From NCBI RefSeq assembly GCF_022810305.1, contig NZ_JALGQH010000002.1:248001-312000 (forward strand): 64,000 nt of DNA, in the 5' to 3' direction. Positions 39,317-47,897 of this stretch are shown one piece after another. The notes under the pieces were generated by a model, which was given only the letters and a program-made list of their open reading frames with translations, was not told the origin of the DNA and did not search any database. Numbering within the stretch: the stretch's first letter is position 1; every line of letters begins with the position of its first letter. This DNA comes from Rhodococcus sp. ARC_M6 (lineage in GTDB: Bacteria; Actinomycetota; Actinomycetes; Mycobacteriales; Mycobacteriaceae). The position numbers and the translations under genes are program-made.

Positions 39317-41286
39317 CGCCGGGTCGCTCCCGCTGTCTTTTCGAGGTCGAGAGGCTTCGCCTTCTCCGACGAGTTCAACTGCCACGGCACGCTGGTCACC
39401 ATCACGCCGGGTTGGAAGAGCAATCGGCTCTTCAGTCGCAATGCGCTCTGGTTGTGCAGGATCTGCTCCCACCAATGCCCCACCACGTATTCCGGAATGA
39501 ACACGGTGACAACGTCGCGCGGCGAATCGCGTCGCACCCGATTGACGTAATCGAGGACCGGCTTCGTGATTTCCCGGTACGGCGATTCGATCACCTTCAG
39601 CGGCACTGTCACGTCGCTCTTCTCCCACTGACGGACCAAGGCGCGAGTGTCGGGTTCGTCGACGTTGACGGTGATTGCCTCCAACGTGTCGGGCCGGGTG
39701 GCCCGGGCATACGCGAGGGCACGCATCGTCGGCATGTGGAGCTTCGAGACCAGCACGATGGAGTGGGTCCGGCTGGGCAGAACACCGTCCCATTCCTGCT
39801 CTTCGAGTTCGGTTGCGACGCTGTCGTAATGGCGCCGGATCATCTTCATGACACCGAAGATCGCGATCATTGCGACGATGGCGATCCACGCGCCGGCCGC
39901 AAACTTGGTGATCAGCACGATGATCAGAACCGCACCGGTCATGGCGAGACCGATCGAGTTGATCACGCGCGAGCGCTTCATCTTCATGCGCTGAGCCTTG
40001 TCCGTCTCGGACTTCAGATGACGCGTCCAATGCTTGATCATGCCGGTCTGGCTGAGCACGAACGAGACGAATACGCCGACGATGTAGAGCTGGATCAGTT
40101 TGGTCACTTCGGCACCGAAGACGACAACAAATGCAATGGCTGCACCGGACAGGAAGAGGATTCCGTTGCTGAACGCCAAGCGGTCACCGCGTGTGTGCAA
40201 CTGACGAGGCAGGTAGCGATCCTGCGCGAGGATAGAACCCAGAACCGGGAATCCGTTGAAAGCTGTGTTCGCTGCCAACACGAGAATGAGTGCCGTCACG
40301 ATCGCCATGAAGAAGAACCCGATCGGAAAACCGCTGAAGACAGCTTCGGCGAGCTGTGTGATCAATGTTTTCTGTTGATACCCTGCGGGCGCACCGACCA
40401 GCTGCTCTGCCGGATTATGCGCATAGACGATGCCGATCTTCTGAGCCAGAATGATGATTCCCATGAGCAGGACAATCGCGAAACCGCCCAGCATCAACAG
40501 TGTGGTCGCAGCGTTGCGGGACTTCGGCTTCTGGAAAGCGGGGACGCCGTTGCTGATCGCCTCGACGCCGGTCAACGCGGCGCAACCCGAAGAGAATGCG
40601 CGGGCGATCAAGAACGCGAAGGCGACGCCGTAGAGATGCGAGTCCTCGGCATTGAGCGTGAACGACGACGACTCGGCCTGAACGTCTTCCCCCAGAACGT
40701 AGATCCTGAAGAACCCCCAGCCGAGCATGACGAACATGCCGACGATGAAGGCATACGTCGGAAGTGCGAATGCGCTGCCCGACTCCCGGATACCGCGCAG
40801 ATTCACCGCCGTGAGCAATGCGATCGCCGCGACTGCGAACAACACCTTGTGCTCCGCCACAAAGGGCAACGCAGACCCGATATTCGACGCTGCCGCTGAG
40901 ATCGATACGGCAACGGTAAGCACGTAGTCGACCATCAGAGCACTGCCGACCGTCAAGCCTGCAGTCGGACCGAGATTGACCGTCGCAACCTCGTAGTCGC
41001 CGCCACCGGACGGGTACGCGTGAACATTCTGACGGTAGCTGGCCACGACCACAGCCATCACGATCGCGACGGACAAGCCGATCCACGGCGTGTAGGCGTA
41101 GGCAGAAATGCCCGCTACGGAGAGAACCAGGAAGATCTCTTCGGGGGCGTAGGCGACGGACGACATAGCGTCGGAAGCGAAGACAGGTAGCGCAATCCGC
41201 TTCGGTAGCAGCGTGTGCCCGAGTTTGTCGCTTCGGAACGGCCGACCGAGCAGGAGCCGCTTGGTAGCGGTCGAGAGCTTAGACAC
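39292..41286 (-). CDS. APC-superfamily permease (Rv2690c-like)
   Basis: About 664 residues from GTG 41286 (VSKLSTATKR), which matches the start I recall for the mycobacterial homologue; ATG 41343 would add 19 residues. Twelve or so membrane segments begin with LPVFASDAMSSVAYAPEEIFLVLSVAG. GDYEVATVNLGPTAGL and GCAALTGVEAISNGVPAF are typical APC elements. A hydrophilic C-terminal domain of about 160 residues follows the last helix. The substrate is unknown (amino acid or K+-like cation). It lies divergent from the TrkA pair across 171 bases, which hints at potassium or osmotic function. Confidence 0.8.
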   Translation of the reverse strand: MSKLSTATKRLLLGRPFRSDKLGHTLLPKRIALPVFASDAMSSVAYAPEEIFLVLSVAGISAYAYTPWIGLSVAIVMAVVVASYRQNVHAYPSGGGDYEVATVNLGPTAGLTVGSALMVDYVLTVAVSISAAASNIGSALPFVAEHKVLFAVAAIALLTAVNLRGIRESGSAFALPTYAFIVGMFVMLGWGFFRIYVLGEDVQAESSSFTLNAEDSHLYGVAFAFLIARAFSSGCAALTGVEAISNGVPAFQKPKSRNAATTLLMLGGFAIVLLMGIIILAQKIGIVYAHNPAEQLVGAPAGYQQKTLITQLAEAVFSGFPIGFFFMAIVTALILVLAANTAFNGFPVLGSILAQDRYLPRQLHTRGDRLAFSNGILFLSGAAIAFVVVFGAEVTKLIQLYIVGVFVSFVLSQTGMIKHWTRHLKSETDKAQRMKMKRSRVINSIGLAMTGAVLIIVLITKFAAGAWIAIVAMIAIFGVMKMIRRHYDSVATELEEQEWDGVLPSRTHSIVLVSKLHMPTMRALAYARATRPDTLEAITVNVDEPDTRALVRQWEKSDVTVPLKVIESPYREITKPVLDYVNRVRRDSPRDVVTVFIPEYVVGHWWEQILHNQSALRLKSRLLFQPGVMVTSVPWQLNSSEKAKPLDLEKTAGATRRGFDSGEP

Positions 41287-41457
41287 GAGCAAAGCGTAAG
41301 CCGTCCGCCTCGAATTCGAGTCATCAGCAGTGGAACTGCCCATAAACGACCCGAACGCGGCCGCCTTGCCCCGGTCGAAACTTGCTCTTCCCGCCAAGAG
41401 ATGTACCGTTCGTTTCGGCGTGCAATCTCGCCGAGAAGTCCATGAACGGAGTAGGGC

Positions 41458-42123
41458 GTGTATGTCGTCATCATGGGGTGCGGCCGCGTGGGGTCTTCCC
41501 TCGCCGCATCTCTGACCAGGATCGGACACGAAGTTGCGGTCATCGACCGCGATCAAAGCTCATTTTTGCGTCTCGACCATGATTTCACCGGAACCAAAGT
41601 ACTGGGTATGGGGTTCGACCGCGACGTCCTGATTCGATCCGGTATCGAACGAGCCGATGCCTTCGCTGCAGTGTCCTCGGGTGATAATTCCAACATCATC
41701 GCAGCGCGAGTCGCGCGCGAGATCTTCGGCGTCGAGCGCGTCGTCGCCCGGATCTACGACGCCAAGCGCGCCGCCGTCTACGAGCGTTTGGGCATCCCCA
41801 CCGTCGCGACTGTTCCGTGGTCGACGGATCGATTCCTGCACACCTTGACCAAGGAAAGCCAGACCGCGAAATGGCGTGATCCGTCGGGCACCGTTGCGAT
41901 CACCGAACTTGCGCTCCACGAGGATTGGGCCGGCAAGCCCGTCGCGGTCCTCGAGAGCGCGACCAATTCTCGGGTTGCCTTCATCATTCGATTCGGCACC
42001 GGAATCCTCCCCGATCGCAAAACCGTCATCCAGGCTGACGATCAGGTGTACGTGGCTGCAGTTTCAGGCACTGTCGCCGAAGCCATTGCCCTCGCTGGCA
42101 ATCCGCCGCCGAGCGACGACTGA
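41458..42123 (+). CDS. trkA: TrkA-type K+ uptake regulatory protein (CeoB-like)
   Basis: 221 residues from GTG 41458. The RCK N-terminal Rossmann fold starts at MGCGRVGSSLAASLTRIGHEVAVID (GxGxxG with terminal Asp for NAD(H)), with DFTGTKVLGMGFDRDVLIRSGI and a RCK-C domain from about residue 140. It gates a Trk/Ktr potassium channel in response to NAD(H) or ATP. First of a two-gene pair like Rv2691-Rv2692 (ceoB-ceoC). No membrane Trk subunit is in this window. Confidence 0.9.
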   Translation: MYVVIMGCGRVGSSLAASLTRIGHEVAVIDRDQSSFLRLDHDFTGTKVLGMGFDRDVLIRSGIERADAFAAVSSGDNSNIIAARVAREIFGVERVVARIYDAKRAAVYERLGIPTVATVPWSTDRFLHTLTKESQTAKWRDPSGTVAITELALHEDWAGKPVAVLESATNSRVAFIIRFGTGILPDRKTVIQADDQVYVAAVSGTVAEAIALAGNPPPSDD

Positions 42124-42193
42124 TGCCGACTGCCGTGACTGATCCGAACCCGCAGCCACCGTCGCTGCACAACAACGTGATTGGAAAATCAAG

Positions 42194-42856
42194 GTGAAGG
42201 TTGCCATCGCCGGCGCAGGTGCCGTAGGTCGCTCGATTGCGCGTGAGCTCATTCGTAGCGCACACGACGTCATGCTGATCGAACGCAAACTCGAGCACAT
42301 CGAGCCGGAATCCGTGCCTGAAGCCACCTGGATTCATGCTGACGCCTGCGAACTGAGCCGACTCGAAGACGCGGCCCTCGAATCGTACGAGGTCGTCATC
42401 GCTGCAACCGGCGACGACAAAGCCAACCTGGTTCTGAGTTTGCTCGCAAAAACCGAATTCGGTGTCCGCCGCGTAGTCGCCCGCGTGAACGATCCACGCA
42501 ACGAGTGGTTGTTCGACGAGTCCTGGGGTGTCGACGTCGCGGTGTCCACTCCCCGAATGCTCGCATCACTCGTAGAAGAAGCGGTGTCGGTCGGCGATCT
42601 CGTCAAACTGATGACGCTACGCCAGGGTCAGGCCAACCTCGTCGAAATCACGTTGCCCGACAACACACCACTGGCCGGCAAGGCCGTCAAGCGTCTTGAA
42701 CTTCCCCGGGACTGCGCGTTGGTCACGATTCTGCGTGGTGGCCGTGTCATCGTGCCTCAGATGGACGATCCGATCGAAGGCGGCGACGAACTCCTGTTCG
42801 TGGCAGCCGTGGACGCCGAGGATGAACTACGCAACGCACTTCGTCTCAACAGCTGA
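42194..42856 (+). CDS. trkA: TrkA-type K+ uptake regulatory protein (CeoC-like)
   Basis: 220 residues from GTG 42194. Second RCK protein: MKVAIAGAGAVGRSIARELIRSAHDVMLIERK at the N-terminus, then HADACELSRLEDAAL and a RCK-C domain (VEITLPDNTPLAGKAVKRLELPRDCALVTILRGGRVIVPQ). It is likely to form a heteromer with the upstream TrkA. 70 bases separate the two genes. Confidence 0.9.
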   Translation: MKVAIAGAGAVGRSIARELIRSAHDVMLIERKLEHIEPESVPEATWIHADACELSRLEDAALESYEVVIAATGDDKANLVLSLLAKTEFGVRRVVARVNDPRNEWLFDESWGVDVAVSTPRMLASLVEEAVSVGDLVKLMTLRQGQANLVEITLPDNTPLAGKAVKRLELPRDCALVTILRGGRVIVPQMDDPIEGGDELLFVAAVDAEDELRNALRLNS

Positions 42857-42874
42857 CAACGAGAGGGAAATCGA

Positions 42875-43159
42875 ATGACCGGAAACACCGTAGTCACAGA
42901 TAATCCGACGCAGAGTCGCTTCGAAATTCATGTCGACGGAACCCTGGCCGGCATCGAGGATTACACCACCTCCGGTGATGTGCTCTCGTTCAATCACACC
43001 GAGATCTATCCGGAGCACGAAGGCCTTGGTCTGGCCGCCGTTCTCGTCGGCAGCGCGTTGGAGCAGCTTCGGGCCCGCGGCCTCAAGGTGCACGCGGTGT
43101 GCCCGTACGTCGTGAAGTACCTCGGCAAGCACCCGGAGTATCAGGACATCGTCAGCTGA
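42875..43159 (+). CDS. Small GNAT-fold acetyltransferase (NATD1/YidJ-like)
   Basis: 94 residues, about half a standard GNAT. The conserved core is FEIHVDGTLAGIEDYTTSGDVLSFNHTEIYPEHEGLGLAAVLVGSALEQLRARGLKVHAVCPYVVKYLGKHPEY. The G-L-G-L-A pyrophosphate loop and the C-P-Y-V...HPEY motif mark the short COG2388-type family. The target is unknown. It starts 18 bases after trkA and its 3' end overlaps the DUF3159 gene by 8 bases. Confidence 0.85.
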   Translation: MTGNTVVTDNPTQSRFEIHVDGTLAGIEDYTTSGDVLSFNHTEIYPEHEGLGLAAVLVGSALEQLRARGLKVHAVCPYVVKYLGKHPEYQDIVS

Positions 43160-43817
43160 GATCGCGTCGATCCGGGTCCTCGTCTATCGCGTCATCAAGC
43201 TCTTCGGTAGGCGAGGGCTCAACGATCCGATCTGCTTTGCGCACAGCCCAAATAGTGACCAGCAATGCGAGTCCCGTGAGCGGCCACCCCATCCCGATAC
43301 GGGCAATGGCAAGCCATCCCGTGTGATCGGTGTCGTACAACTGCGACTGCACCAGGTACCGGGCACCGAACACCAATGCCCATGCCGCTGTGGCGATGTC
43401 GTAGAACCGTACAGCCCGGGGGTGTTTACGCCACAGATTTCCGTGACCGTTGAGAAATCCCCAGATGATGCCTACCAGAGGCCAACGCACCACGATCGAC
43501 AACACGAACGCAGCGCCGTAGGCAAGGCTGGTGTAGATGCCGAAAAGGAAGTAGCCCTTGGCATCTCCGGTTCGGTACGCGATGAATGCGGACACACCCA
43601 CGCCGAGAACACCCGAAATTGCGGGCTGGATCGATTCTTTGCGGAACACTCGCCAGGCCGCGATCAACACGGCCACGCCCAGCGCCGCCCAGATTGCGGC
43701 GGTCAGGTTCCAGATGCTGTTGACCGGGACAAAAATCAGAATCGGCACCGAAGTGTAGATCAGACCACTCAATCCGCCGAGTTGGTCCATGATCGATTGC
43801 TGTTTTGGTTCAGTCAC
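43152..43817 (-). CDS. DUF3159 membrane protein (Rv2693c-like)
   Basis: 221 residues from GTG 43817, with about six membrane segments (e.g. GLIYTSVPILIFVPVNSIWNLTAAIWAALGVAVLIAAWRVF and YFLFGIYTSLAYGAAFVLSIVV). GVLGVGVSAFIAYRTGDAKGYFL is the typical DUF3159 core. The tail is acidic. Function unknown. Conserved neighbour of the TrkA pair and the OB-fold gene in mycobacteria. An in-frame ATG at 43835 would add six residues. Confidence 0.85.
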   Translation of the reverse strand: MTEPKQQSIMDQLGGLSGLIYTSVPILIFVPVNSIWNLTAAIWAALGVAVLIAAWRVFRKESIQPAISGVLGVGVSAFIAYRTGDAKGYFLFGIYTSLAYGAAFVLSIVVRWPLVGIIWGFLNGHGNLWRKHPRAVRFYDIATAAWALVFGARYLVQSQLYDTDHTGWLAIARIGMGWPLTGLALLVTIWAVRKADRIVEPSPTEELDDAIDEDPDRRDLS

Positions 43818-43867
43818 CTGTCGAGGGTGCCACATCCGTCTGCATTCGCGACGAATGCGGTGCGCGT

Positions 43868-44242
43868 CTACTCTCCGCGCAGTTCGTAATAGGGGTTGAA
43901 GATCGCCTTACGGCCGTCCCGCTCGCCGACACGGCCACGGACCAGCAGGGTCTTTCCGGTTTCGATGCCGGGAATGCGGCGGCGGCCGATCCAGACCAGA
44001 TTGATTACTTCGGTCCCGTCGAAGAACTCCGCCTCGATGCTTGCATTGCCCGACTTGGGACACGCATCGACGCTTCGGAGTCGACCCACCATCGTGACTT
44101 CTTCACCGCGCCGACAATCGCATGCCTTCTGGCCTCCGGCAGCCTCGATGGAATCGGTCATTTCCTGGGCATCCAACTGATCGATGTCCTCGGTGAGACG
44201 ACGGGTCAATCGGCGAAAATATCCTGCGGCGGCGGGTGCCAT
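43868..44242 (-). CDS. OB-fold nucleic-acid-binding-type protein (Rv2694c-like)
   Basis: 124 residues from ATG 44242 with AGGAG upstream. An N-terminal helix (AAGYFRRLTRRLTEDIDQLDAQEM) leads to an OB-fold: CRRGEEVTMVGRLRSVDACPKSGNASIEAEFFDGTEVINLVWIGRRRIPGIETGKTLLVRGRVGERDGRKAIFNPYYEL. This resembles the RecG-like DNA-binding OB-fold. The ligand is unproven. 50 bases upstream of DUF3159 on the same strand, so probably cotranscribed. Confidence 0.85.
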   Translation of the reverse strand: MAPAAAGYFRRLTRRLTEDIDQLDAQEMTDSIEAAGGQKACDCRRGEEVTMVGRLRSVDACPKSGNASIEAEFFDGTEVINLVWIGRRRIPGIETGKTLLVRGRVGERDGRKAIFNPYYELRGE

Positions 44243-44379
44243 TGCGCGCTCCTGCGAACAAATGTGACGCACGGGTTTCGCGTCACTGAAGGGCTGTGTG
44301 ATCGCCACTGTAGCCCCAATACGATCGGGTAACCACACCGGTCGGTCGGCGATCTGGAGGCACCGGGCAAGATCAAGTC

Positions 44380-45108
44380 ATGGTGCTCACACAATCCCCC
44401 ACCGTTGCCGTCGTTCTCCCTGGTACAGGCTCCGATGCACACTTCGCAGAACGGGCGTTCCGTGGCCCACTCGATGCCCGAAGTGTGCTCACTGTCGCAA
44501 TCGAACCGGACCCCCGGCGTGTCGTCGACAGCTACCTCGAGGCGATGGATGCCGCCGCGGCAGAATACGGCCCGATCTTGGTCGGCGGTGTATCCATCGG
44601 AGCCGCCGTTGCATTGCAGTGGGCCGCCCGCAATCCGAATTTGACGACGGGCGTGTTGGCGGCCTTGCCCGCATGGACCGGCGCACCCGAAGGGGCACCT
44701 GCCGCCGCAAGCGCACGGTTCACGGCGTCCCAGTTGCGCAGTGAGGGACTGGAATCGGTGATTGCAGCGATGCTTGCGTCCAGCCCGGCCTGGCTGGGCC
44801 GGGAACTGGAGCGCTCGTGGCGTTCCCAGTGGCCGGATCTGCCCTGCGCACTCGACGAGGCCTCGACGTACAGCGGGCTGACCGTAGCCGCGATGTCGAA
44901 AATCGGTGTCCCCGTGGGAATTGCGTCAGCCGTCGATGATCCTGTCCATCCCACGGCGATTGCTCACGAATGGGCAGCAGCGCTCCCCCACGCCCACGTC
45001 GGAACCTTGACGCTCGAACAGATCGGTCAGGACCCCGCGATCCTGGGGTCTACATGCGTCAAGGCACTCGCGGCGATCGAAACCGATACACCGCGAGTGC
45101 CTGAGTAA
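44380..45108 (+). CDS. Alpha/beta hydrolase (Rv2695-like)
   Basis: 242 residues. Alpha/beta hydrolase features are VVLPGTGSDAHFAERAF (oxyanion region), the nucleophile elbow GGVSIGAAVAL (G-V-S-I-G, serine near residue 71), ASAVDDPVHP with the acid, and the C-terminal histidine region (HVGTLTLEQIG), which is less clear. No signal peptide. The substrate is unknown. It is divergent from the OB-fold gene across 137 bases and convergent with the DUF3710 gene. Confidence 0.8.
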   Translation: MVLTQSPTVAVVLPGTGSDAHFAERAFRGPLDARSVLTVAIEPDPRRVVDSYLEAMDAAAAEYGPILVGGVSIGAAVALQWAARNPNLTTGVLAALPAWTGAPEGAPAAASARFTASQLRSEGLESVIAAMLASSPAWLGRELERSWRSQWPDLPCALDEASTYSGLTVAAMSKIGVPVGIASAVDDPVHPTAIAHEWAAALPHAHVGTLTLEQIGQDPAILGSTCVKALAAIETDTPRVPE

Positions 45109-45116
45109 AACGATCG

Positions 45117-45992
45117 CTACTGACCCAATTGCTGCATGGCAGAACCGGATTCGCCGCGCCTCTGCGGCGGAGCCGGTTGCGCCGGGGCTTCCTGCTGCGC
45201 GGCGGCCTGCTGCTGATCTACCTGCTGCTGAGCCGCTGCCTGCTGCTGATCTACCTGCTGCTGAGCCGCTGCCTGCTGCTGCGCAATCATCTGCTGCTCA
45301 TGCGCGGAGGCGAGCTGCTCGGCCAATGCCTGCGGCAATACGACCGGCAACGGCGTCCGAACCGGATGCGGTTCGGTTCCACGATTGACGACGGTATCGC
45401 GCAAAATGTCACGCGCTATTTCCACCAATTGTGTACCGGCCGCGGTCGATCCGCTGGGACCCGCCACGACACATCGCACCATCCAGCGCGGACCGTCGAC
45501 GCCGATGAAACGCAGGTCCATGGCGGCGGTTTCGGCTACCAATTCGCGACCCCACGGGCCGTTCTCGATACTGACCGGCGAATTGTCGTCACGCAGCGAC
45601 TGCGCCAACTCGCTGACAACTTCACGCCACTGACCAGGCGATTTGGGTGCCGCATACGCAGCGACGGTAACCCGCCCGTGTTCGGTGACCAGGTGCACAG
45701 CCTGAGGTGAACCGTCGGGTGCCATCTCCACCTGAAGTTGGCCGCCCGGGGGCATCGGCACCAGGACGGACCCGAGATCGAGTCGCTGACCGTCACGGCC
45801 GGCAGTGGGATCTTCGGAATCGATGTCCGCGAAATCGTACGGACCTTCGGTTTCGTCACTCTCGGCGTCGAAATCCTCGTCGATATTCACGGAATCGAGG
45901 TCTCCTTCGACCTGATCCGAGTTTTCGTTCTCGTCGCCGAAGAAACCCGTAGGTTCCTCGTCGCCGTCTGCCTTCTTCTTACGTCCGAACAT
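45117..45992 (-). CDS. DUF3710 protein with C-terminal Gln/Ala repeats (Rv2696c-like)
   Basis: 291 residues. It opens FGRKKKADGDEEP, continues with an acidic stretch (18-64), then the DUF3710 domain (LDLGSVLVPMPPGGQLQVEMAPDG, VRCVVAGPSGSTAAGTQLVEIARDILRDTVV). It ends in a Gln-rich tail of QQQAAAQQQVD repeats and a Pro/Ala segment. The function of DUF3710 is unknown. Its start lies three bases from the dut stop, so dut and this gene form one operon. The tail varies in homologues and is probably disordered. Confidence 0.88.
   Translation of the reverse strand: MFGRKKKADGDEEPTGFFGDENENSDQVEGDLDSVNIDEDFDAESDETEGPYDFADIDSEDPTAGRDGQRLDLGSVLVPMPPGGQLQVEMAPDGSPQAVHLVTEHGRVTVAAYAAPKSPGQWREVVSELAQSLRDDNSPVSIENGPWGRELVAETAAMDLRFIGVDGPRWMVRCVVAGPSGSTAAGTQLVEIARDILRDTVVNRGTEPHPVRTPLPVVLPQALAEQLASAHEQQMIAQQQAAAQQQVDQQQAAAQQQVDQQQAAAQQEAPAQPAPPQRRGESGSAMQQLGQ
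45208..45281. repeat. 33-bp tandem repeat in the DUF3710 gene
   Basis: Two identical 33-base units (45208-45240 and 45241-45273) followed by 8 bases of a third. The unit is in frame and encodes an 11-residue Gln/Ala/Val/Asp block. This is a likely length-polymorphic site. Confidence 0.85.
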
Positions 45993-45995
45993 GTT

Positions 45996-46490
45996 TCAGA
46001 CTCCCTCTCCGACAGAACTGACACCTGTACCAGTGTCGAGTATCGCGTGTCCGCCGCTGGAACCGTGACCACCGGTACCGCGCGCCGTGTCGTCGAGCGA
46101 CTCCACCTCAACGAATACGGGAAGCTCGACGCGCTGGACTACGAGCTGCGCGATTCGGTCACCCCGGCGAATCTCGATCGCGGTATCCGGATCGAGGTTG
46201 ATCAAGCAGACCTTGAGTTCACCGCGGTAGCCGGCGTCGACGGTGCCGGGCGCGTTCACGATGGACAAACCCGACTTTGCGGCAAGTCCGGAACGCGGAT
46301 GAATGAGTCCGACAGTTCCCATCGGCAAGGCGATCGCAACGCCCGTACCCACCAGGGTACGACGCCCCGGTTCGATGGTGACATCGCTGGTGGAGCACAG
46401 ATCCACGCCTGCATCCCCGGGATGCGCACGCTGTGGAACCGGCAGTTCTGGGTCCAGTCGCTTCAAGGCGATGGAGAGTTGATCGCTCAC
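45996..46490 (-). CDS. dut: Deoxyuridine 5'-triphosphate nucleotidohydrolase
   Basis: 164 residues. All five dUTPase motifs are present: [10 protein letters not shown] (I), [11 protein letters not shown] (II), [13 protein letters not shown] (III), [11 protein letters not shown] (IV) and the flexible C-terminal [12 protein letters not shown] (V), so the trimeric active site is complete. It hydrolyses dUTP to dUMP, which prevents uracil incorporation. I use GTG 46490 ([15 protein letters not shown]), matching the family start; an earlier ATG at 46544 would overlap the divergent DUF3093 gene. Homologue of Rv2697c. Confidence 0.93.
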   Translation of the reverse strand: MSDQLSIALKRLDPELPVPQRAHPGDAGVDLCSTSDVTIEPGRRTLVGTGVAIALPMGTVGLIHPRSGLAAKSGLSIVNAPGTVDAGYRGELKVCLINLDPDTAIEIRRGDRIAQLVVQRVELPVFVEVESLDDTARGTGGHGSSGGHAILDTGTGVSSVGEGV

Positions 46491-46531
46491 GTCGGCCAAG
46501 ACTACTCGTCGTGACCGACTATCCTTGACAG

Positions 46532-47029
46532 GTGCCCGAAACATCTCGACCTGACGTCGCTTCCACCACCCCCGCATCCACCACGCTCTATTCCGAGCGC
46601 CTCTGGTTGCCGATCTGGTGGTGGGCCGCCGGAATCGCTGTAGCCGCCCTGCTGGCCGCCGAGGTCCACATGGGCCGTCCGGGGCTTGTCTCGTACCTGG
46701 CATATGTCGTGCTGCTGCCGATCCCGATCTGGCTGTCGTTCTGGCTGAGCCGCACCCGCATCGAGGTCGTCGAGACCGGCGGAGTCAAGGAATTGCATGT
46801 GGGACGTGCGCACGTGCCCGTGGACCTGATCTCGCGGGCCGCTGCGGTCCCGGCTTCGGCCAAGAGCGCCGCCCTGGGTCGTCAACTCGACCCCGCCGCA
46901 TTTGTTCAGCATCGACCGTGGGTCAAAACCATGGCCCTGATCGTCCTCGACGATCCGGAAGACCCCACGCCGTACTGGCTGGTGAGTACACGTCGCGCAG
47001 ACGACCTGGTCGCTGCGCTCGACAAGTGA
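46532..47029 (+). CDS. DUF3093 membrane protein (Rv2698-like)
   Basis: 165 residues from GTG 46532. Two membrane segments (about 27-46 and 54-72: [17 protein letters not shown] and [18 protein letters not shown]), then a cytosolic PH-like domain typical of DUF3093 ([52 protein letters not shown]). Function unknown. Divergent from dut across about 40 bases, convergent with DUF4193 across a terminator. Confidence 0.85.
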   Translation: MPETSRPDVASTTPASTTLYSERLWLPIWWWAAGIAVAALLAAEVHMGRPGLVSYLAYVVLLPIPIWLSFWLSRTRIEVVETGGVKELHVGRAHVPVDLISRAAAVPASAKSAALGRQLDPAAFVQHRPWVKTMALIVLDDPEDPTPYWLVSTRRADDLVAALDK

Positions 47030-47070
47030 TCACGAAGGCTTCACGCCTTCTATGCGCCGACCTGAACCCT

Positions 47071-47101
47071 CGGTCGACCCGAATTCAAATCGGGTCGACC
47101 G
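47071..47101. terminator. Bidirectional terminator between DUF3093 and DUF4193 genes
   Basis: A perfect 12-bp stem CGGTCGACCCGA/TCGGGTCGACCG with a 7-nt loop, between two convergent stop codons (47029 and 47115). It can serve both transcripts. Confidence 0.75.
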
Positions 47102-47114
47102 TCGGGAATCAATA

Positions 47115-47417
47115 TCAGGCAGCGCAATCCATGCACACGAGCTGTCCATTGGCATCGCTGGCCAAACGGCTGCGGTGATGCACCAGGAAACAGCTGGAGC
47201 ACGTGAATTCGTCGGCCTGCTTCGGCACGACGCGCACCGACAGTTCTTCGCCGGAAAGATCTGCACCCGGCAGCTCGAAGGACTCTGCGGTGTCGGTCTC
47301 GTCGATATCGACGACAGCCGACTGCGCCTCGTTGCGCCGCGCCTTCAGCTCCTCGAGTGAATCCTCCGATACCTCGTCGGACTCTGTGCGCCTCGGTGCG
47401 TCGTAGTCAGTTGCCAT
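47115..47417 (-). CDS. DUF4193 zinc-ribbon protein (Rv2699c-like)
   Basis: 100 residues, strongly conserved in actinobacteria. An acidic N-terminal half (SDEVSEDSLEELKARRNEAQSAVVDIDETDTAE) leads to a C-terminal zinc ribbon: FTCSSCFLVHHRSRL...VCMDC. Four cysteines in two CxxC pairs would bind one zinc. Function unknown; possibly a transcription-associated factor. It is monocistronic and diverges from cei across 480 bases. Confidence 0.9.
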   Translation of the reverse strand: MATDYDAPRRTESDEVSEDSLEELKARRNEAQSAVVDIDETDTAESFELPGADLSGEELSVRVVPKQADEFTCSSCFLVHHRSRLASDANGQLVCMDCAA

Positions 47418-47897
47418 GTCGTCTACCCCTCATCCTCTTCGTGTATCCCGGTCCCATGAACGCCTGGAATCCGGTAGATCCCGCTATGCGCATGGAAACC
47501 GCCGTGGCATCGAGATCATTCCCTGTCGCTGCATAACGCTGCAGCGGAGGAAAAAGTGCCCGGAAGGTGCTCCCGAGAACGTGATCTGCGCCTCATTTGG
47601 TTGTCATTACGGCGTGGAGCCGACGCCCAGTCAAACGACCTGGGCCGCCAGACAGTAGCCGAAGTCGGAGCCAAAGTAGTAACCCAATCGGTCAATTCCG
47701 AAAAACGTCTACGAATTGTCACCAACTGCACAGCATTTTGTGATCTTCGCCCCTCCGAAAGTAGGCCGACGGGCGACTTGTGCGGCGACGTGGGAGAGAT
47801 TCGACATCGCGCCCTCTAAGGTAGGCACCGAACGTCACGCCCTCTGCTCCGGCTTGGCGAGAAAAGCTCATGTTCGCCGAGAAAATCGAGGGATACC
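47418..47897. other. Long intergenic region between DUF4193 and cei
   Basis: 480 bases with no supported gene. It must hold two divergent promoters. Two related sequences, CCCTCCGAAAGTAGGC (47751-47766) and CCCTCTAAGGTAGGC (47812-47826), lie 132-147 and 72-86 bases before the cei start and may be a repeated promoter or regulator element. Short possible reading frames here have no ribosome site or family match. Confidence 0.45.

Noticed and set aside
39412-40899. A 495-residue plus-strand frame
   Set aside because: Antisense to the APC permease; very rich in Asp, Arg and His, no domain.
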